NCBI RefSeq assembly: GCF_000275845.1 | Contig: NW_006766906.1 | Location: forward strand, 126,484-190,483 | DNA length: 64,000 nucleotides | From: Dichomitus squalens LYAD-421 SS1 | Lineage: Eukaryota; Basidiomycota; Agaricomycetes; Polyporales; Polyporaceae | Direction: 5' to 3' | Shown: positions 32,753 through 44,631 of the stretch, in pieces | Position numbering within the stretch: the first letter of the stretch is position 1 | Layout: each line of letters begins with the position of its first letter | Position numbers and translations under genes: made by a program | Notes under the pieces: generated by a model | The model's database searches: none | What the model was told of the DNA's origin: nothing | The model's input: only the letters and a program-made list of their open reading frames with translations

Positions 32753-34204
32753 TTTGAAGAATTGAGGGAGAGGACGGAGCGGGCGGGACTTGCTACCTTG
32801 CTTGCTCTCTGCTCGCCCGCCTGAGCTACAGCGCCCGCAGCTGCTCAGCCACCCGGGGTATGCCGACTTTGCTGCTATACAGTTCTTTTGATAGAGGCAT
32901 CAGGCGTCTTTCCTAATTTGAACAGGTGCTCATAAAGTGATGCGCCTGCGCCACGGCGTCAGTGATACCTATAATACTTACGGTCCCGGCTGGAAATACT
33001 TATCCTTGGCCAACGTGGCCAAGACTCTCCACACTCGATCGAGTTGAGTGCGTCATATCGGTTCATGAAACGCTAATGAATATAGTCTCGAGCATTAATC
33101 TGATGGGCAGCTTGGATTTGTGTCGACCTAGGGCTTCCTGGTAGCGGCAGAGGACCAGTGGTCATCCCATTTACGCTGCTCATCATGGCGGGCGGCCTTT
33201 CATCTGTCGTACTGCTTGCGACGGCGCCCGGATATCCTTGACCTTCTCACCTGCAGCCCGAATCAGTGCCGTGAAGAGGAACGTTTCCTGAAGGCAACGC
33301 ACATACGGGGCAACAATCAGCTCTCAATGACCGCACAACACAAGACACGCGGCGATCCATGTTTTATGTGGGACTTATGCCTTCGATGCTCCCACAGCAC
33401 CTCAAGTGACCGGCCAGTTCACGAATCGCAAGGCATGGCTAGATATACGAACTGATTGTCGCTCGGCGGTTGCGGTGTTAGGCCGCAGCTGCTCACACTA
33501 GTCACAAATGCAGGTCCCATTTCTCGCGGGATCGATGGAGCGATCGAGCAGGTCGACAGGAACCAATGCTTAGGCCGCCGTTGTCCATCAACGTTAGTCT
33601 CCACTTGCGTCATGTCGTCTCCCCACCGGCACGGAACGATGAACATGAAGCCTCCTCGTCCTCCTCGGCAGTCACACCGCTCCGTACCTTGTTTCGGAAG
33701 GATCGTCCAGTCACTGTGTTGTGCAAAGAGTCGGCTCGTCCGAGCCATGAGGCCCATGACACATCTTGTATCAATCACCGGCACTAACGCAAGCGGGAGC
33801 TCGGAGGCCCCGGTGAGCACGCCACCAAGGACTGTGATCGCCAACCAAGCATTCTGTCAGCTTCAAACAAGTCCGTCCAGGGTCGAATCCAGAGGCGATG
33901 ACGGCAGCTGACCGCGAGCCGACCCTGGTACGCAACGCGCCGGTCGCTCGGTTCTGAAGTTCAACCCAAATGTTCGCGCTTCCGGCTCCAGTTTCGCTGT
34001 CGTTCCTGGCACACACCGCGCGGTCCCTAGACCGCTGCGTCTCTGGTACTTATACCCAGCTTCTTGTGAGTTGCTTCCCTTCGTGCTTGCGCGGGCTCTC
34101 TGACGTCGACACTGACAACCCACCTCTCTTCCGTGCCCTCTGTCCGACGCACAACCTCTCGCAGGCACACTAACCCCACATATCTGTTGCTCGTTAAAGT
34201 CGAG
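32753..34204. other. 1.45-kb interval without a recognised gene
   Basis: Includes the eL27 promoter (left) and the FAD-oxidase promoter (right). At 33419–33911 both strands carry overlapping frames of about 140–150 codons with no recognisable motif or splice context. I see nothing else. Confidence 0.45.
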
Positions 34205-36470
34205 ATGCGTCAATCGCTTGCGACCGCCACATTCGTTTTCTCCTCCCTGCTCTCGCTGGCTGTCGGGGAGAGCCTGCAGGCGCGTAGTCAATATGATAGC
34301 ACCTGCAAGGAGATCGAGCAAGCCATCTCCTCCGCATCCGCCCTCTACTGGCCTGGTGGGTCTTCGTGGCGCCCGCTATATGCGCGCTGATGCACATACT
34401 TCGTGACGCAGGATTGGGCTCATACTACAAGGACATCGGCCACTGGGCCACATCCAGCTCTGCTCAGGCCGCATGCTCTGTCGAGCCCGGGACCGCCGAA
34501 GACGTCGGGAAGATCGTACGTCTTCCACTACTACGTGCATATGCTCGCACTCTAATATTATCTCCCTCTACAGCTTCAAATCCTTAGCGCAAACAACACG
34601 CCGTTCGCGGTACGTAACCCTCCGGCGTCCACACACAGCTTTTTGCCGTGTCCCTCATTCTTCCAAGGAAGCACGGACGGTGTGGTGCGGCTGAAGGAAA
34701 CACATGCTGACTGACGTCCGACCCGCGGCGTTCTCACAGGTGAAGGGCGGAGGCCATGCGTCCAACCCCGGCTTCTCGTCGACGGAGGGCGTGCACATTG
34801 CTCTGTACCGTTTCAGTAGCGTGACGTACAACCAGGCCGCTCAGACCGCGGACGTCGGAGCCGGACTTATCTGGGACGACGTGTACTCGGACCTTGAGCC
34901 GTACTCCGTCAATATCATCGGTGGGCGCGTGACTGGGGTCGGTATAGCCGGCTTCACTCTTGGCGGAGGTGAGTACCATATCCGGTCTTGAGGTTTAGGT
35001 TTGGCGGGACCAGTAACTAGCCGCACGGATGCAGTGAGAAGAGATGCTGATGTCCTTGTGTGACGCACAGGGTTCTCGTGGAAGACGAACCAGTACGGGT
35101 TGACGGTTGACAACCTGACCGGCTTCGAGCTCGTGCTCCCTAACGGTACTGTCGCAGAGGTCACTCAGAGCTCGCACCCCGACCTCTTTTGGGGCCTGAA
35201 GGTGCGTGATAACCTCGTGATATACTGGCTCTGGCGCTTCTGCCGATCCTAACGACCGTCCCATCACCGCTTCTCGCGTTGTTGCATTGCTGTGCAGGGT
35301 GGCTTTAACAACTTCGTGAGTCTCCTCTTATTCGGGTCGCGTTGATGGCTTCCATTCGGCTCGACTTACGCGAGAGTCACAGGGGATCGTCACGAAGTTC
35401 ACTCTGAAGACCTATGCACAGACCGAAGTCTGGGTGCGCGCGCGTTAATCCTTGCTCCGCGTGTTGCAAAGACTAACGTGCGGTCAATGTCTCTGGTTAA
35501 CAGGGCGGTATCATCCTTGTTACCGAGGACCACCTCGACGACCTTACCGCGGCAACCCTCAAGTTCACACAGACCGTGACTGATCCGAAGGCCGCCATTC
35601 TGCCAACGTACAACTTCCTCATCGGCGAGGTACGTATCCTTCCTTCTTGCCCCAACCTGTTTCCAAGAATTACTGGTATCTGACCAAGTGGTACATGTTT
35701 CACGGTCGTAGCCTGGCGCAACGGTCATCCTCTTCTACGACTATCCGACAGCTCCTGAAGGCATCTTCGACGACTTCCTCGCCATCCCTGCCTTCTCGAA
35801 GGACATTGGGACCCGTACCTTCCTGGACCTCGTCCTGGCCTCGCCCTCGAACGCGACCAGCCCAGCCCGGTGAGTTTCACCATCGGTATCAGCGCTGCGC
35901 GTCGTCCTCATCCATTTTGCTGCTACTTCTCACAGTGGCATCTTCCACACCGTCTCCCTGCTCAAATATTCCCCTGCTATCATGGACGCCCTTGTCAACG
36001 AGACCAAGGTATGTTTTGCCTGCCCCCTCGACGGATGACACACACGCTAACACACTTCCTCTCTGGTGCAGTTCTGGGGCGAGCGCCTCTCTCTCAAGTC
36101 CGGCACGTTCATCTCCTACGACGTCGAGCCGTTCCTCCCGGATATCTTCTCCCACGCCCCCGAGAACTCGTCCGCGTACCCGTCCTCGCGCTCGTCGAGC
36201 CTCCTCCCGCTCAACATCTATTACGCGTACAGCGACGCGGGCCAGGACGAGACTTTCTGGGACGCCGCGCGGCAGAGCGCTGCGCAACTGACGGCGGTTG
36301 CGGTCGCCGACGGCCAAGACGTGGCCGACGCACCCCTGTACGGCAACTACGCGATCTTCGACACCCCGCTGGAGAGGATTTACGGGCAGAATGTGGACGC
36401 GCTGAAGGCGTTGAAGGCGAAGTACGATCCTGAGGGTGTCATGGCCCTTGCGGGCGGCTGGAAGTTCTGA
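34205..36470 (+). CDS. Secreted FAD-linked oxidoreductase (berberine-bridge type)
   Basis: About ten exons. A signal peptide (MRQSLATATFVFSSLLSLAV) is followed by a PCMH-type FAD-binding domain: SAQAACSVEPGTAEDVGKIL, FAVKGGGHASNPGFSSTEGV (the His of GGGHA is the usual covalent FAD attachment site), TADVGAGLIWDDVY, then GGRVTGVGIAGFTLGGGFSW. A substrate domain contains [20 protein letters not shown]. A BBE-like C-terminus (LYGNYAIFDTPLERIYGQNV, then KYDPEGVM) ends AGGWKF. Several NxT/S sites fit secretion. Fungal members oxidise oligosaccharides or secondary metabolites with oxygen, releasing hydrogen peroxide. The second flavin-linking Cys of bicovalent members is not seen where it would be expected. 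The substrate is unknown. Confidence 0.9.
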
Positions 36471-36895
36471 GCGCGGACGGCAGAGAGAAACTACAGGACC
36501 ATCTGCGTTATAACTTGCGTTATATATCGGACTTTCCAGGATTCCTTCAGGCCTAAGCCAACATAAACGGTCGCTTTCTTGTGTGCGTCATCCTCCACCT
36601 TCTTTTCGTGTTTCACAGTAGCGTATAGCTACTACTTTTTGTCCCGGATATTACCGTAACATGACTAGTAATCAATACGATGGTCGACCTGCGATGGCGG
36701 AGATTGGATGAGTAGGTCAACCAGTTCAAGACTCAGATATCCTTATTACCACGTTGAGACTGAATAGGATGCGTGGACTATATCTCACATACCTGGCACG
36801 TTGGCCAGCGTGACGGTACACGGTACTAGGATCTGCGTACGCCGGTTTTGGGGGTGAATGCTGGTGTATGTTGCTGGGGGCAACTTCCATTACCA
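36471..36895. other. Intergenic, FAD-oxidase 3' region and tRNA upstream
   Basis: AT-richer. No gene recognised. Confidence 0.5.
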
Positions 36896-36968
36896 TCCCG
36901 TTTAGCTCAGTTGGTAGAGCGCGTCACTAGTAATGACGAGGTCAGTCGTTCGAGTCGGCTAATGGGAA
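36896..36968 (+). tRNA. tRNA-Thr (anticodon AGU), intronless
   Basis: Cloverleaf: acceptor tcccgtt pairs with aatggga (36961–36967, one G–T), D arm GCTC/GAGC, anticodon stem CGTCA/TGACG with loop CTAGTAA (anticodon AGT in DNA), T arm AGTCG/CGGCT with loop TTCGAGT, discriminator A. 73 nt, no intron. The A box (TAGCTCAGTTGG) and B box (GTTCGAGTC) internal promoters are visible. Confidence 0.93.
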
Positions 36969-37046
36969 TTCTTTTATCTATTCCTGCTTCCATCTCATCC
37001 ACGTACAGTGGCTAACTCATTAGAATCCGGTCTGCCTGGACAACGC

Positions 37047-39133
37047 CTAATTTCCAACAATGTCTGCGAGCTGCGTTTTCGGTATGGCTTCTGGGAACGC
37101 GAGTACCTTGAGACGGTTGTGCGTTGCCTGCTCATACGCAAAAGCGAACGTGATCAACTTGAATTCGCTAAATGCCGTCCCAACGAATGCGATTCCGAAA
37201 GGTTGGTTTGGTCCGCTGGAGCGTACTGGCTGGGCGGGCGCAAGGGTAGTGTTGGGAGGCAGGAATCCTAGAGGAACTGTATGATGCCCGCTGTTCAGTG
37301 CAAAACTTGCTTGAGATTCAGCTCCAGCCCACCTGTGACGATCGGGTATCCGACAATCGCAGCAGGTCCAGATGCCACACTACTTGGCATCAGGAGCGCG
37401 TCGACGCCGAACGTCTGCAAAGCCCCGTCGATCCCTCGCTTGCCTCCTAGGTCCTTGTCAGCTGCGATTGCGTTGAAATATGCCTGATCTACGGTAGTAT
37501 TCTCTGAGGCGATGAATCTGTCAAGAAGCATTTAGTGGTCCATGCAAGTATGGGCGGGATCAGCGGCGATAGAGTGCTTGACGTACTCAGATTGATCCGT
37601 CCAGAACGGTTGGACGAGCTCTTCGTCTGCGTGCGCAATGTTGAATGCGATCAGGTCAGCGAGGTTCTTCACGCCCGTAGGGACCTCGAGAAGCTCCGAA
37701 ATGTATTGATTGATGTCGACCTACAGGCATTCATTTGTCAGCTATGCCTCGTAACCCGATGTCAGTACTTTTCGGCCGACCTTGAAGTCAGTGTCGAGCA
37801 CAATCGTCTCGTTGTTAGATGCTTCCAGTTCCGTGAAGTCCGGGAGGTCAGCAGGATCGACAATGGTGGCACCGAGGCCACGGATAGTGTCCAGCGAGGC
37901 GTTGAATGCAGCGACGACGTTGCTGTTGGTACGGGAAAAGAGTTTGCGAGGCACTCCGAGGCGGACGCCCTTGAGTCCGTCCGCCTTGAGGGCTTTGGTG
38001 AAGTCAGGGACGATCGGGGGTTGCGCGAAAGTGAAGTTGTCGCGGGGATCTCGACCCGCAATAGCGGAGAGGACGATAGCTGCGTCGGTCACAGAGCGAG
38101 CCATCGGACCAACGGTGTCTTGGTGCACGGAGATCGGGATGACTAGTTTGAAAGATGAGTCTGCCGACATCTCGCAGCCATTTAAAACACACGCACCTCC
38201 TGCTCTCGAAGTGAGTCCGACAGTCGGCTTAATGCCTACCAGATTGTTCTGATTGCTGGGAGAGATGATTGACCCGTCCGTCTCGGAACCTAGAGCGGCG
38301 GCCGCAAGGCCTATTGACGCGGAAATACCGCTGCCAGAGCTCGAGCCAGATGGATCCCCCAGTGGGACATACGCGCTCGAAGCCTGACCACCCCGACCGG
38401 AAAAGCCGTTTGGGACGTTACCACGGAAGTGAGCCCATTCGGAAAGATTCGCCTTCGCTAGGATGATGGCACCTGCGGCACGCAGCTTGCTGACGACATG
38501 CGCGTCGCGGGGTACGATAGATCCTAGTAGCGCGAAGGAACCTGCGTTGCATGCGACCTCAGCATGATGGTAACCGGGAGCGAAATGCACTCACCTGCGG
38601 TCGTGTTCATGCCTGTCCGACATACCCAGCTTGAACGCCACGTTTTAGACATGCAGAGAGGGTGGCATGCGTACCTTCGCTAGCGACTGTAGCGACGTTG
38701 TCCTTGACAATGATCGGTATTCCGTGCAGTGGTCCGCGTGAGCCTTGGAGACGCCTCTCGAGGTCGAGTTCAGCGGCTTGACTCAGCGCACTAGGGTTCG
38801 TCTCTATCACGGCGCGCAAGGTCGGCCCTTGCAAATTCACTTCCTCGATGCGTGCAAAATAGGCCTGGGGATTGGGTTTAGTAGCGCTCCGAATCAGTTG
38901 GACATATTGCTGAGATAGTTTGCCTTGACTAGGTCGACACTTGGGAAATGACCCTTCTCGAGGCCATCCTGCAGTTCGGCGATAGATGCCTCGTAGAGAT
39001 CAGGGAACGTCACGGACTGTGCAGCTGTTGTGGGTCCCGACTGCTGAAGGCCGGCGGAAACGCAGACGAGGGCAAAGATCAGCACGAATGCCGAATACAG
39101 CTTCAGCTTCAGAGACAGCATATTGCGCGCCAT
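37047..39133 (-). CDS. Amidase A (amidase-signature family, secreted or membrane-anchored)
   Basis: Amidase-signature hydrolase in about eight exons. An N-terminal hydrophobic segment (LYSAFVLIFALVCVSAG) is followed by FPDLYEASIAELQDGLEKGH, ARIEEVNLQGPTLRAVIET, then the catalytic residues: Lys in HGIPIIVKDN, the cis-Ser in GDPSGSSSGSG and the nucleophile Ser in GSETDGSIISP. It ends AIPKTQLADIVGN. The family cleaves amide bonds through a Ser-cisSer-Lys triad. The substrate here is unknown, and an extracytoplasmic site is inferred from the leader. The longest frame starts at 39163, but a TATATAAG-like box at 39168–39174 lies only 5 bases before it, so I chose the next ATG (39133, MARNMLSLKLKLYS). 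It is tandem with amidase B and very similar to amidase C at 55 kb. Confidence 0.92.
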
Positions 39134-39167
39134 CGGGGAGGTCCGAGATTCATCGCCTGGCATTTAG

Positions 39168-39174
39168 CTTATAT
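39168..39174 (-). promoter_or_regulatory. TATA box of amidase A
   Basis: ATATAAG on the minus strand, about 35 bases from the ATG at 39133 and only 5 bases from the in-frame ATG at 39163. It argues for the shorter start. Confidence 0.5.
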
Positions 39175-39765
39175 GCGAGCAAAGACGTGCTCAAAGCTTA
39201 TCATGATACCAGGGTGTAGCATGCGACGACCGTGAGTCGTTGGGAATTTGGACGGAGCACCGCATCCGTTCGACTGAGAACGAGAGGGAAGCGTCTCTTG
39301 CGCCTTCGAAGTTCCCATGATTACGATCATGTGGAATGGCTCGAGGCTCTAGTCTTGGTGCCCTTGTCCAATGCCACAAACGCTATAATTGATATCACGA
39401 AGAGGTATAAGCGACCATAGATGCACAGGCAAAATCCCGACAGCGTGAGATGAACGCAGAAAAAGAGAAATGCCATCGGGCACGCGATAGACACGTTACT
39501 GCAGCAACTGAGGAAAAGTCGAATGGAGTCATCGGGTACATATGTGCATACCTCCACGGGGATGAAGTATGATCGACTAGTTCCTGTTACTCCAGTCAAC
39601 ATGAGATTTGTTCGTGGCTAGCTTTCCAAATTCCAACCTTGATACACTTCGTCAACCATATATGACGTCAGAAGAGAGAAACGCTTCATTTATGCTGTCT
39701 ACGACACCTGCCATCGCCCTCAACACGAGGCAGCTCGACACGACCGCTGATCTCCTTCGCGTAGG
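39175..39765. other. Intergenic between tandem amidases
   Basis: No gene recognised. It carries the upstream region of amidase A. Confidence 0.5.
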
Positions 39766-41878
39766 TCATTCAAGGACAGCTTGACGCCGCTTCCCCACGA
39801 CATCCACCAGCTGAGTTTTGGGGATTGCGTCGGGGTAAGCGCGCATTTTCAAACGGGTATGAGTCGCCTGCTCGTACGCATACGCGTACGAGATCAGGTC
39901 AAATTCGCTGAAGGCCGTCCCCACGAAGGAGAGCCCAAAAGGCTGGTTCGGGCCAACGTCGCGGACTGGGGTCGCAGGCGAGAGTATCGCAGTAGCAGGG
40001 AGGAATCCAAGCGGCACTAGTGAAAAGGAACGTCAGGCGGTGGTCCAAGCCGAAAAAAAACCAAGAAAATGGACTGGAACAGCTTACCCGCTACAATGGG
40101 ATAGCCAGCGACGGACGCAGGCGTAGAAGCCACCATGCTTGGCATAATGAGGGCGCTAAGATTGAGTGTTCGCAGCGTCGCGTCAATCCCTCGCTTGCCT
40201 CCGATGTCCCTGTTCATCACTATCGCGTCGAAGTAATCCTGGTCGACTGTGGCATTCAGCGCGGAGGTTAGTCTGGGTCCTAAGTCAGATTTCATATACA
40301 AAACATGGAGCTGGAAGAACCCACACAGATTGATCCGTCCAGTACGGTTCAACCAGCTCCTCATCTGCGTGTGCAATATTATACGCAACCAGGTCAGCAA
40401 GGTCCTTCACGCCCGAAGGTACCGCAAGCAATCCAGCGATGTAGCGTTTGAGATCCACCTATTTCGAGTACGAGCTTCAGCGTAAGCCATGCCGTGATGC
40501 GGCGAAAGCCTACCTTGAGGTCAGTGCGCATCACAGCTGTTTCGTTGGATTTGCTGTACATTTCGAACTCCTCGTGATTGACAAGCTCGGCCGGATCCAC
40601 AATGGTAGCACCCAGTCTTCGCATCGTGTCGAGAGAGGCATTGAAGGCGACCGCCACAGCCTCGTTCAACCCCGCAAGCCGCCGCCGAGGCACGCCAAGA
40701 CGCACACCCTTCAGTCCGTCCCGCTTAAGGGCGAGTGTATAGTCTGGCACTACGGAGGGCTGCGCGAGCGTATAGTTGTCGCGCTCATCTTGGCCGGCGA
40801 GTGCGGAGAGGAGTACTGCTGCATCTGCTACCGAGCGGGCCATCGGCCCCACCGTGTCCTGGTGCGAGGATATGGGAATGACTGACAAGGGCACGGCAAT
40901 CAGTTAATCGCTAAGTGTACAGTGTCGGCATCGTTCACCTCCAGCCCTCGATGTCAACCCTACGGTAGGCTTTATTCCAACCAGATTGCCCCTGCTGCAA
41001 GGGAAAACGATCGACCCATCGGTCTCCGTGCCCAGAGCAGCTGCAGCGAGACCGATGGCGGTGGAGACAGCACTCCCAGAACTCGAGCCGGAAGGATCAC
41101 CTTGCGGGACGTATGGGCTTGAGCATTGCCCACCTCGGGCGGACCACCCAGAAGGCAGGTCCCCACGTGCGTGCGACCATTCGGAGAGGTTCGCCTTGCC
41201 CAGGATGATAGCTCCCGCGGCCCGCAGCTTGGTCACCACGTGGGCGTCTCTAGGCACCACCGAGTTGAACAGAGCGAAAGACCCTAAAGCGGATGAATGT
41301 CATGTCAGATCAGCACTTGCTGCCAGGCGTTTCTGGAGGGACGGTTCACCAGCGGTCGTGTTCATTCCTTTGCGCTCATGGTGAGCATTACTACATACCA
41401 TCTCAAGACAGTGCGTCTCACCTTCGCCTGCGACCGTCGCGATGTTGTCTTTGACAATTATGGGAATGCCGTGGAGTGGGCCTCGGGGCCCAGAAGCATA
41501 CCGCTCAACGTCAAGTGCGCGAGCTATCGCCAATGCCATCGAGTTTGTTTCGATGATCGCTCGTAGCGCGGGTCCTTGGAGGTTCACTTCCTCAATCCTC
41601 GCGAGATAAGCCTGCAACTAGTCAACTATTGGGCTGATGCACAGCTATTGTCAACTTACCGTCACCAAATCGACACTGGTGAAGTGCCCTTGCTCAAGTC
41701 CCGCTTGCAGCTCGGCAATAGACGCTTCGTACAGATCTGGGAGGTTTGCTAGGCCCGGACTCCCACTCAACGGCAGCTGCGCACTATATGCGCCCCATGC
41801 TAGAGACAGGGCGAGGAATAAAACGGAGAAAAGACTCAATGACAATCTCAGCTTGCGAGTTTTCATGACTGAAGGCAT
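39766..41878 (-). CDS. Amidase B (amidase-signature family, secreted)
   Basis: Tandem paralogue of amidase A with the same exon pattern. The leader (MPSVMKTRKLRLSLSLFSVL, then a hydrophobic run ending AYSAQ) precedes LPDLYEASIAELQAGLEQGH. The catalytic Lys lies in HGIPIIVKDN, the cis-Ser in GDPSGSSSGSA and the nucleophile in GTETDGSIVFP. The C-terminus is extended slightly beyond KTQLVDVVG by KRRQAVLE. It is more diverged from A and C than they are from each other: PRGDLPSGW-type changes, charged residues in HEEFEMYSKSNET, and Cys residues in GGQCSSPY and VFPCSRGN. All three catalytic residues are kept, so it should be active. Intron positions after VDLV and after AGEG match the other two copies. 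Confidence 0.92.
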
Positions 41879-42876
41879 TCCTGGTGCTGAACGCTCCGCG
41901 AGGACTGGGAGCTACGCACAGTACAAGAAACGATGGAGAAAGTGCCTTATCTCCGCAGTAGAATGCGTGGACACCAGAACAGCTACACATAGCGACAGGC
42001 GTGGTACCGTCTGAGTCATGCATATCAGATCCAGATCTGAACACAAAGGCATATGGACTGAGTTCGTGCTGACCTGGGCCAAGGCTCAACCTCATGTCAT
42101 TCCTGCTTCGAGCCATGTTCCGACGATAGGGCTTCAATGGGGTCGGAACTTCGTTACTCAGGTCAGAGGTTCCCTGCGACTAGGATTGCCGGACTTGTTG
42201 CAACACATATCGGATGCACGTAGTTGCATGGTCGTGTCTAGTAGACGCAAAAGCTCGACGTACGCCAGGCGGAACAGCAAATCCAAAACCATCGATCGTG
42301 GCGTCAAGTCGGTAGGTAAATGACAAGTTCAGGTCGGGCGTCTCTTCAGTCGTGTCAAGTGGCTGCGGCCGGCAACCCTCTAGAGCTCCGAGCCTGATGT
42401 ACCGTCGGATACAATATCGAGTTGGAGGAGATCACATAGTAGGGCAATCCCAGCTACTGCTATGATGTACCAGTACATTCATCATGCATCGCCCACACAG
42501 AGAAAAGCCCCAGATTAGCAGCGCTAGCTCGGCGGGGTAAGAGAGCGAAAGACTTGATCAACGCATTGGTGACTGCTACAACAAAGCGAGAATAACATGA
42601 GAGGCGGATGCGCGAAGTGCGTGCACAATGTGGCTGCATTGCGAGTGACTCAAGGGCTTTCACCCAGGCTCCAATATACATGAACATAGGTGTCCGCCCC
42701 ACTCTCGGCAGCGTAGCCGTCGAACCGTATGTGAATCTGACTGTTACAGTGGAAAGATGGACGGGCTTGGATAGACTCAAAGGGTATAATATCACTGGTC
42801 CCCGAGGAGGGCTGTTCCGTCACCCATTGAATACGTTAGACCACACAACATGTTCTGGAATACTACGTTAAACGTG
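41879..42876. other. 1-kb intergenic region
   Basis: Amidase B promoter and GH43 3' side. Overlapping short frames only, no gene recognised. Confidence 0.5.
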
Positions 42877-44206
42877 TCAGATGCTCGTCAGCACAGGCCA
42901 TCCCTAGAGGTTCATCTAGCATGAGTACGGAGGACCATGTCGTCGACGGACAGCATATTCGCTCACCGAACTCCAATTGATTGCATTCAAGCCCAAGCTG
43001 GCGTACGTGTCGCTGTACGGCACAGGACTGTTGACAGGGATGTAGTGATAGACGAAGATGTCCTTTCCGCTCTTAGAGTCGGTGAAGATAGATTGCCCGC
43101 CGGGAGCATAAACGTTGCCGTGAGATGCCAGGACGAGTGTGCCCCCGGTATTGCGGAGATCCCGACCAGATGCATCTAGAAAGGGACCGTGCGCCGAGGA
43201 AGATCGTCCAACGAACACCTTGTACTCGTTTCCAGCCGGAGGGAGGGAAGACGCGCTGAATCCGCAGCAGAGTCCTGAAATACCGTTCAAGGCTTAAAAG
43301 ACGCTACAGTTAAGTGAGATGGCGTACCGCTGCTGAAAAAGAGATAGTAGAAACTTCCGTGCTTCCAGACGAAAGATCCTTCCTCAGGTTGAGGTGAAGT
43401 CGAGTTGAATGATACCTGAACCGGTGAGCTCGTCGTGCTCTGGAAGTTGCTTCCCAGGTCGACTTGGAATATATCGCTCTACTCATTGATCAGCATACCC
43501 GTCGCCTCCCACGATCCCGAAGGGCATACCCAGAAAGAACCTGAAGGGATTGTTAGTACATAAGTAACATCCTACGATAGAGCTGTATAGTAAGAACTTA
43601 CCGAAGGTCAAGACGGGGGAGCCGCCCTCATCAATTACCAAGTTTGGATCGATGGCATTGTATGCGTCGCCCGTTGTCGAGCGGAAGACTTGTCCAAGGT
43701 CTGTCCACGTCCCTGGGTCCATGCTAGGTGACGTCGCCAGTCCAATCGCGGATTCCTGGGAGCCGAACGTCGAAACAGAGTAGTACGCGTAGTACACTCC
43801 GTTATGCAACGACACGTCGGGCGCCCAAATGTCATCTCGACCCGCTACGAAGCAAGCCGTACCAGTCAGCACCATCGCTCTGCTTGCTCACAGCAACAAT
43901 CACCTAAATTGATAGTGGAGTTATTCGGGAGAATAGACCCCACTGAAGTCCATGGCCTGAGGTAATGTGAGTGTGCAGCTTCCACCGGCATGGATAGACG
44001 TACCCAGCTAAGTTGGTAGCAGTGATTATACCGCCCTTATTATGGGTCGTAAACACGAAATACTTCCCATCACTAACACGCTGGACCAGACTGGGATCGT
44101 GTACGAAGAAAGAGTCGCCCGAGAGGGCTAAAGGGTCTGGAAACGCGGCAAGACTCCCTACAATGAGGGTCAAGCAGCTGATAAGTGCAGTCAGAGCGGT
44201 GAACAT
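42877..44206 (-). CDS. Secreted GH43 arabinanase-like glycoside hydrolase
   Basis: About six minus-strand exons. The signal peptide (MFTALTALISCLTLIVGSLA) leads into a five-bladed GH43 propeller: FFVHDPSLVQRVSDGKYFVF (catalytic-base Asp near residue 37), GRDDIWAPDVSLHNGVYYAY, YNAIDPNLVIDEGG (second Asp), PEEGSFVWKHGSFYYLFFSS (acid Glu) and HGNVYAPGGQSIF. It ends in a 27-nt exon encoding GWPVLTSI. The three acidic residues are intact. The HDPSLVQ and GRDDIWAPDV motifs resemble endo-1,5-alpha-arabinanases, so release of arabino-oligosaccharides from pectin side chains is likely. A palindromic CTATATAG sits about 42 bases upstream and supports the start at 44206 over an in-frame ATG at 44269, which is upstream of it. 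Confidence 0.9.
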
Positions 44207-44247
44207 GGTGGGCGATAGCACCTCCCACCTGAACGAGTCAACATGCC

Positions 44248-44255
44248 CTATATAG
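44248..44255 (-). promoter_or_regulatory. TATA box of the GH43 gene
   Basis: CTATATAG about 42 bases upstream of the ATG at 44206. It excludes the longer open frame that starts upstream. Confidence 0.6.
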
Positions 44256-44631
44256 TCTCCCACCTCCACTATAGCATGTTACGTCGTCGTGGAAGTCGCG
44301 GAGAAATGGTCATGGTTGTATGGCTGGTGACCATAAGGAAGGCGGAACGGGAGAGTGGGGTAGTCGTGCGGGCGGACCGGCGACAGTACACCTGACCGGA
44401 CTGTCCTGCGGCGCTTACAAAAATTTGTCCCGAGAAAACGTCGTAGCTCTCATGCCGTCTCGGGAAAAGCTAACACGAGTATCCGGTCTTGAGCATTGTG
44501 TATATCACGCTTCCCGCGTGCTGTCGATTCGTAGTCAAGGAACAAGGAGTTCGTAGATTCATAGAAAGCGAACTATTCGAGTTCAACATGGCCATGATTT
44601 TCCTCAGAAAGCGAACGCGACAGTTCAATTC
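44256..44631. other. Short intergenic gap
   Basis: GH43 upstream sequence and the 3' side of the dehydrogenase. No gene seen. Confidence 0.5.

Noticed and set aside
33419..33911. Overlapping 142- and 151-codon frames on opposite strands
   Set aside because: Both strands equally open, with no domain, promoter or introns. Probably chance in GC-rich DNA.
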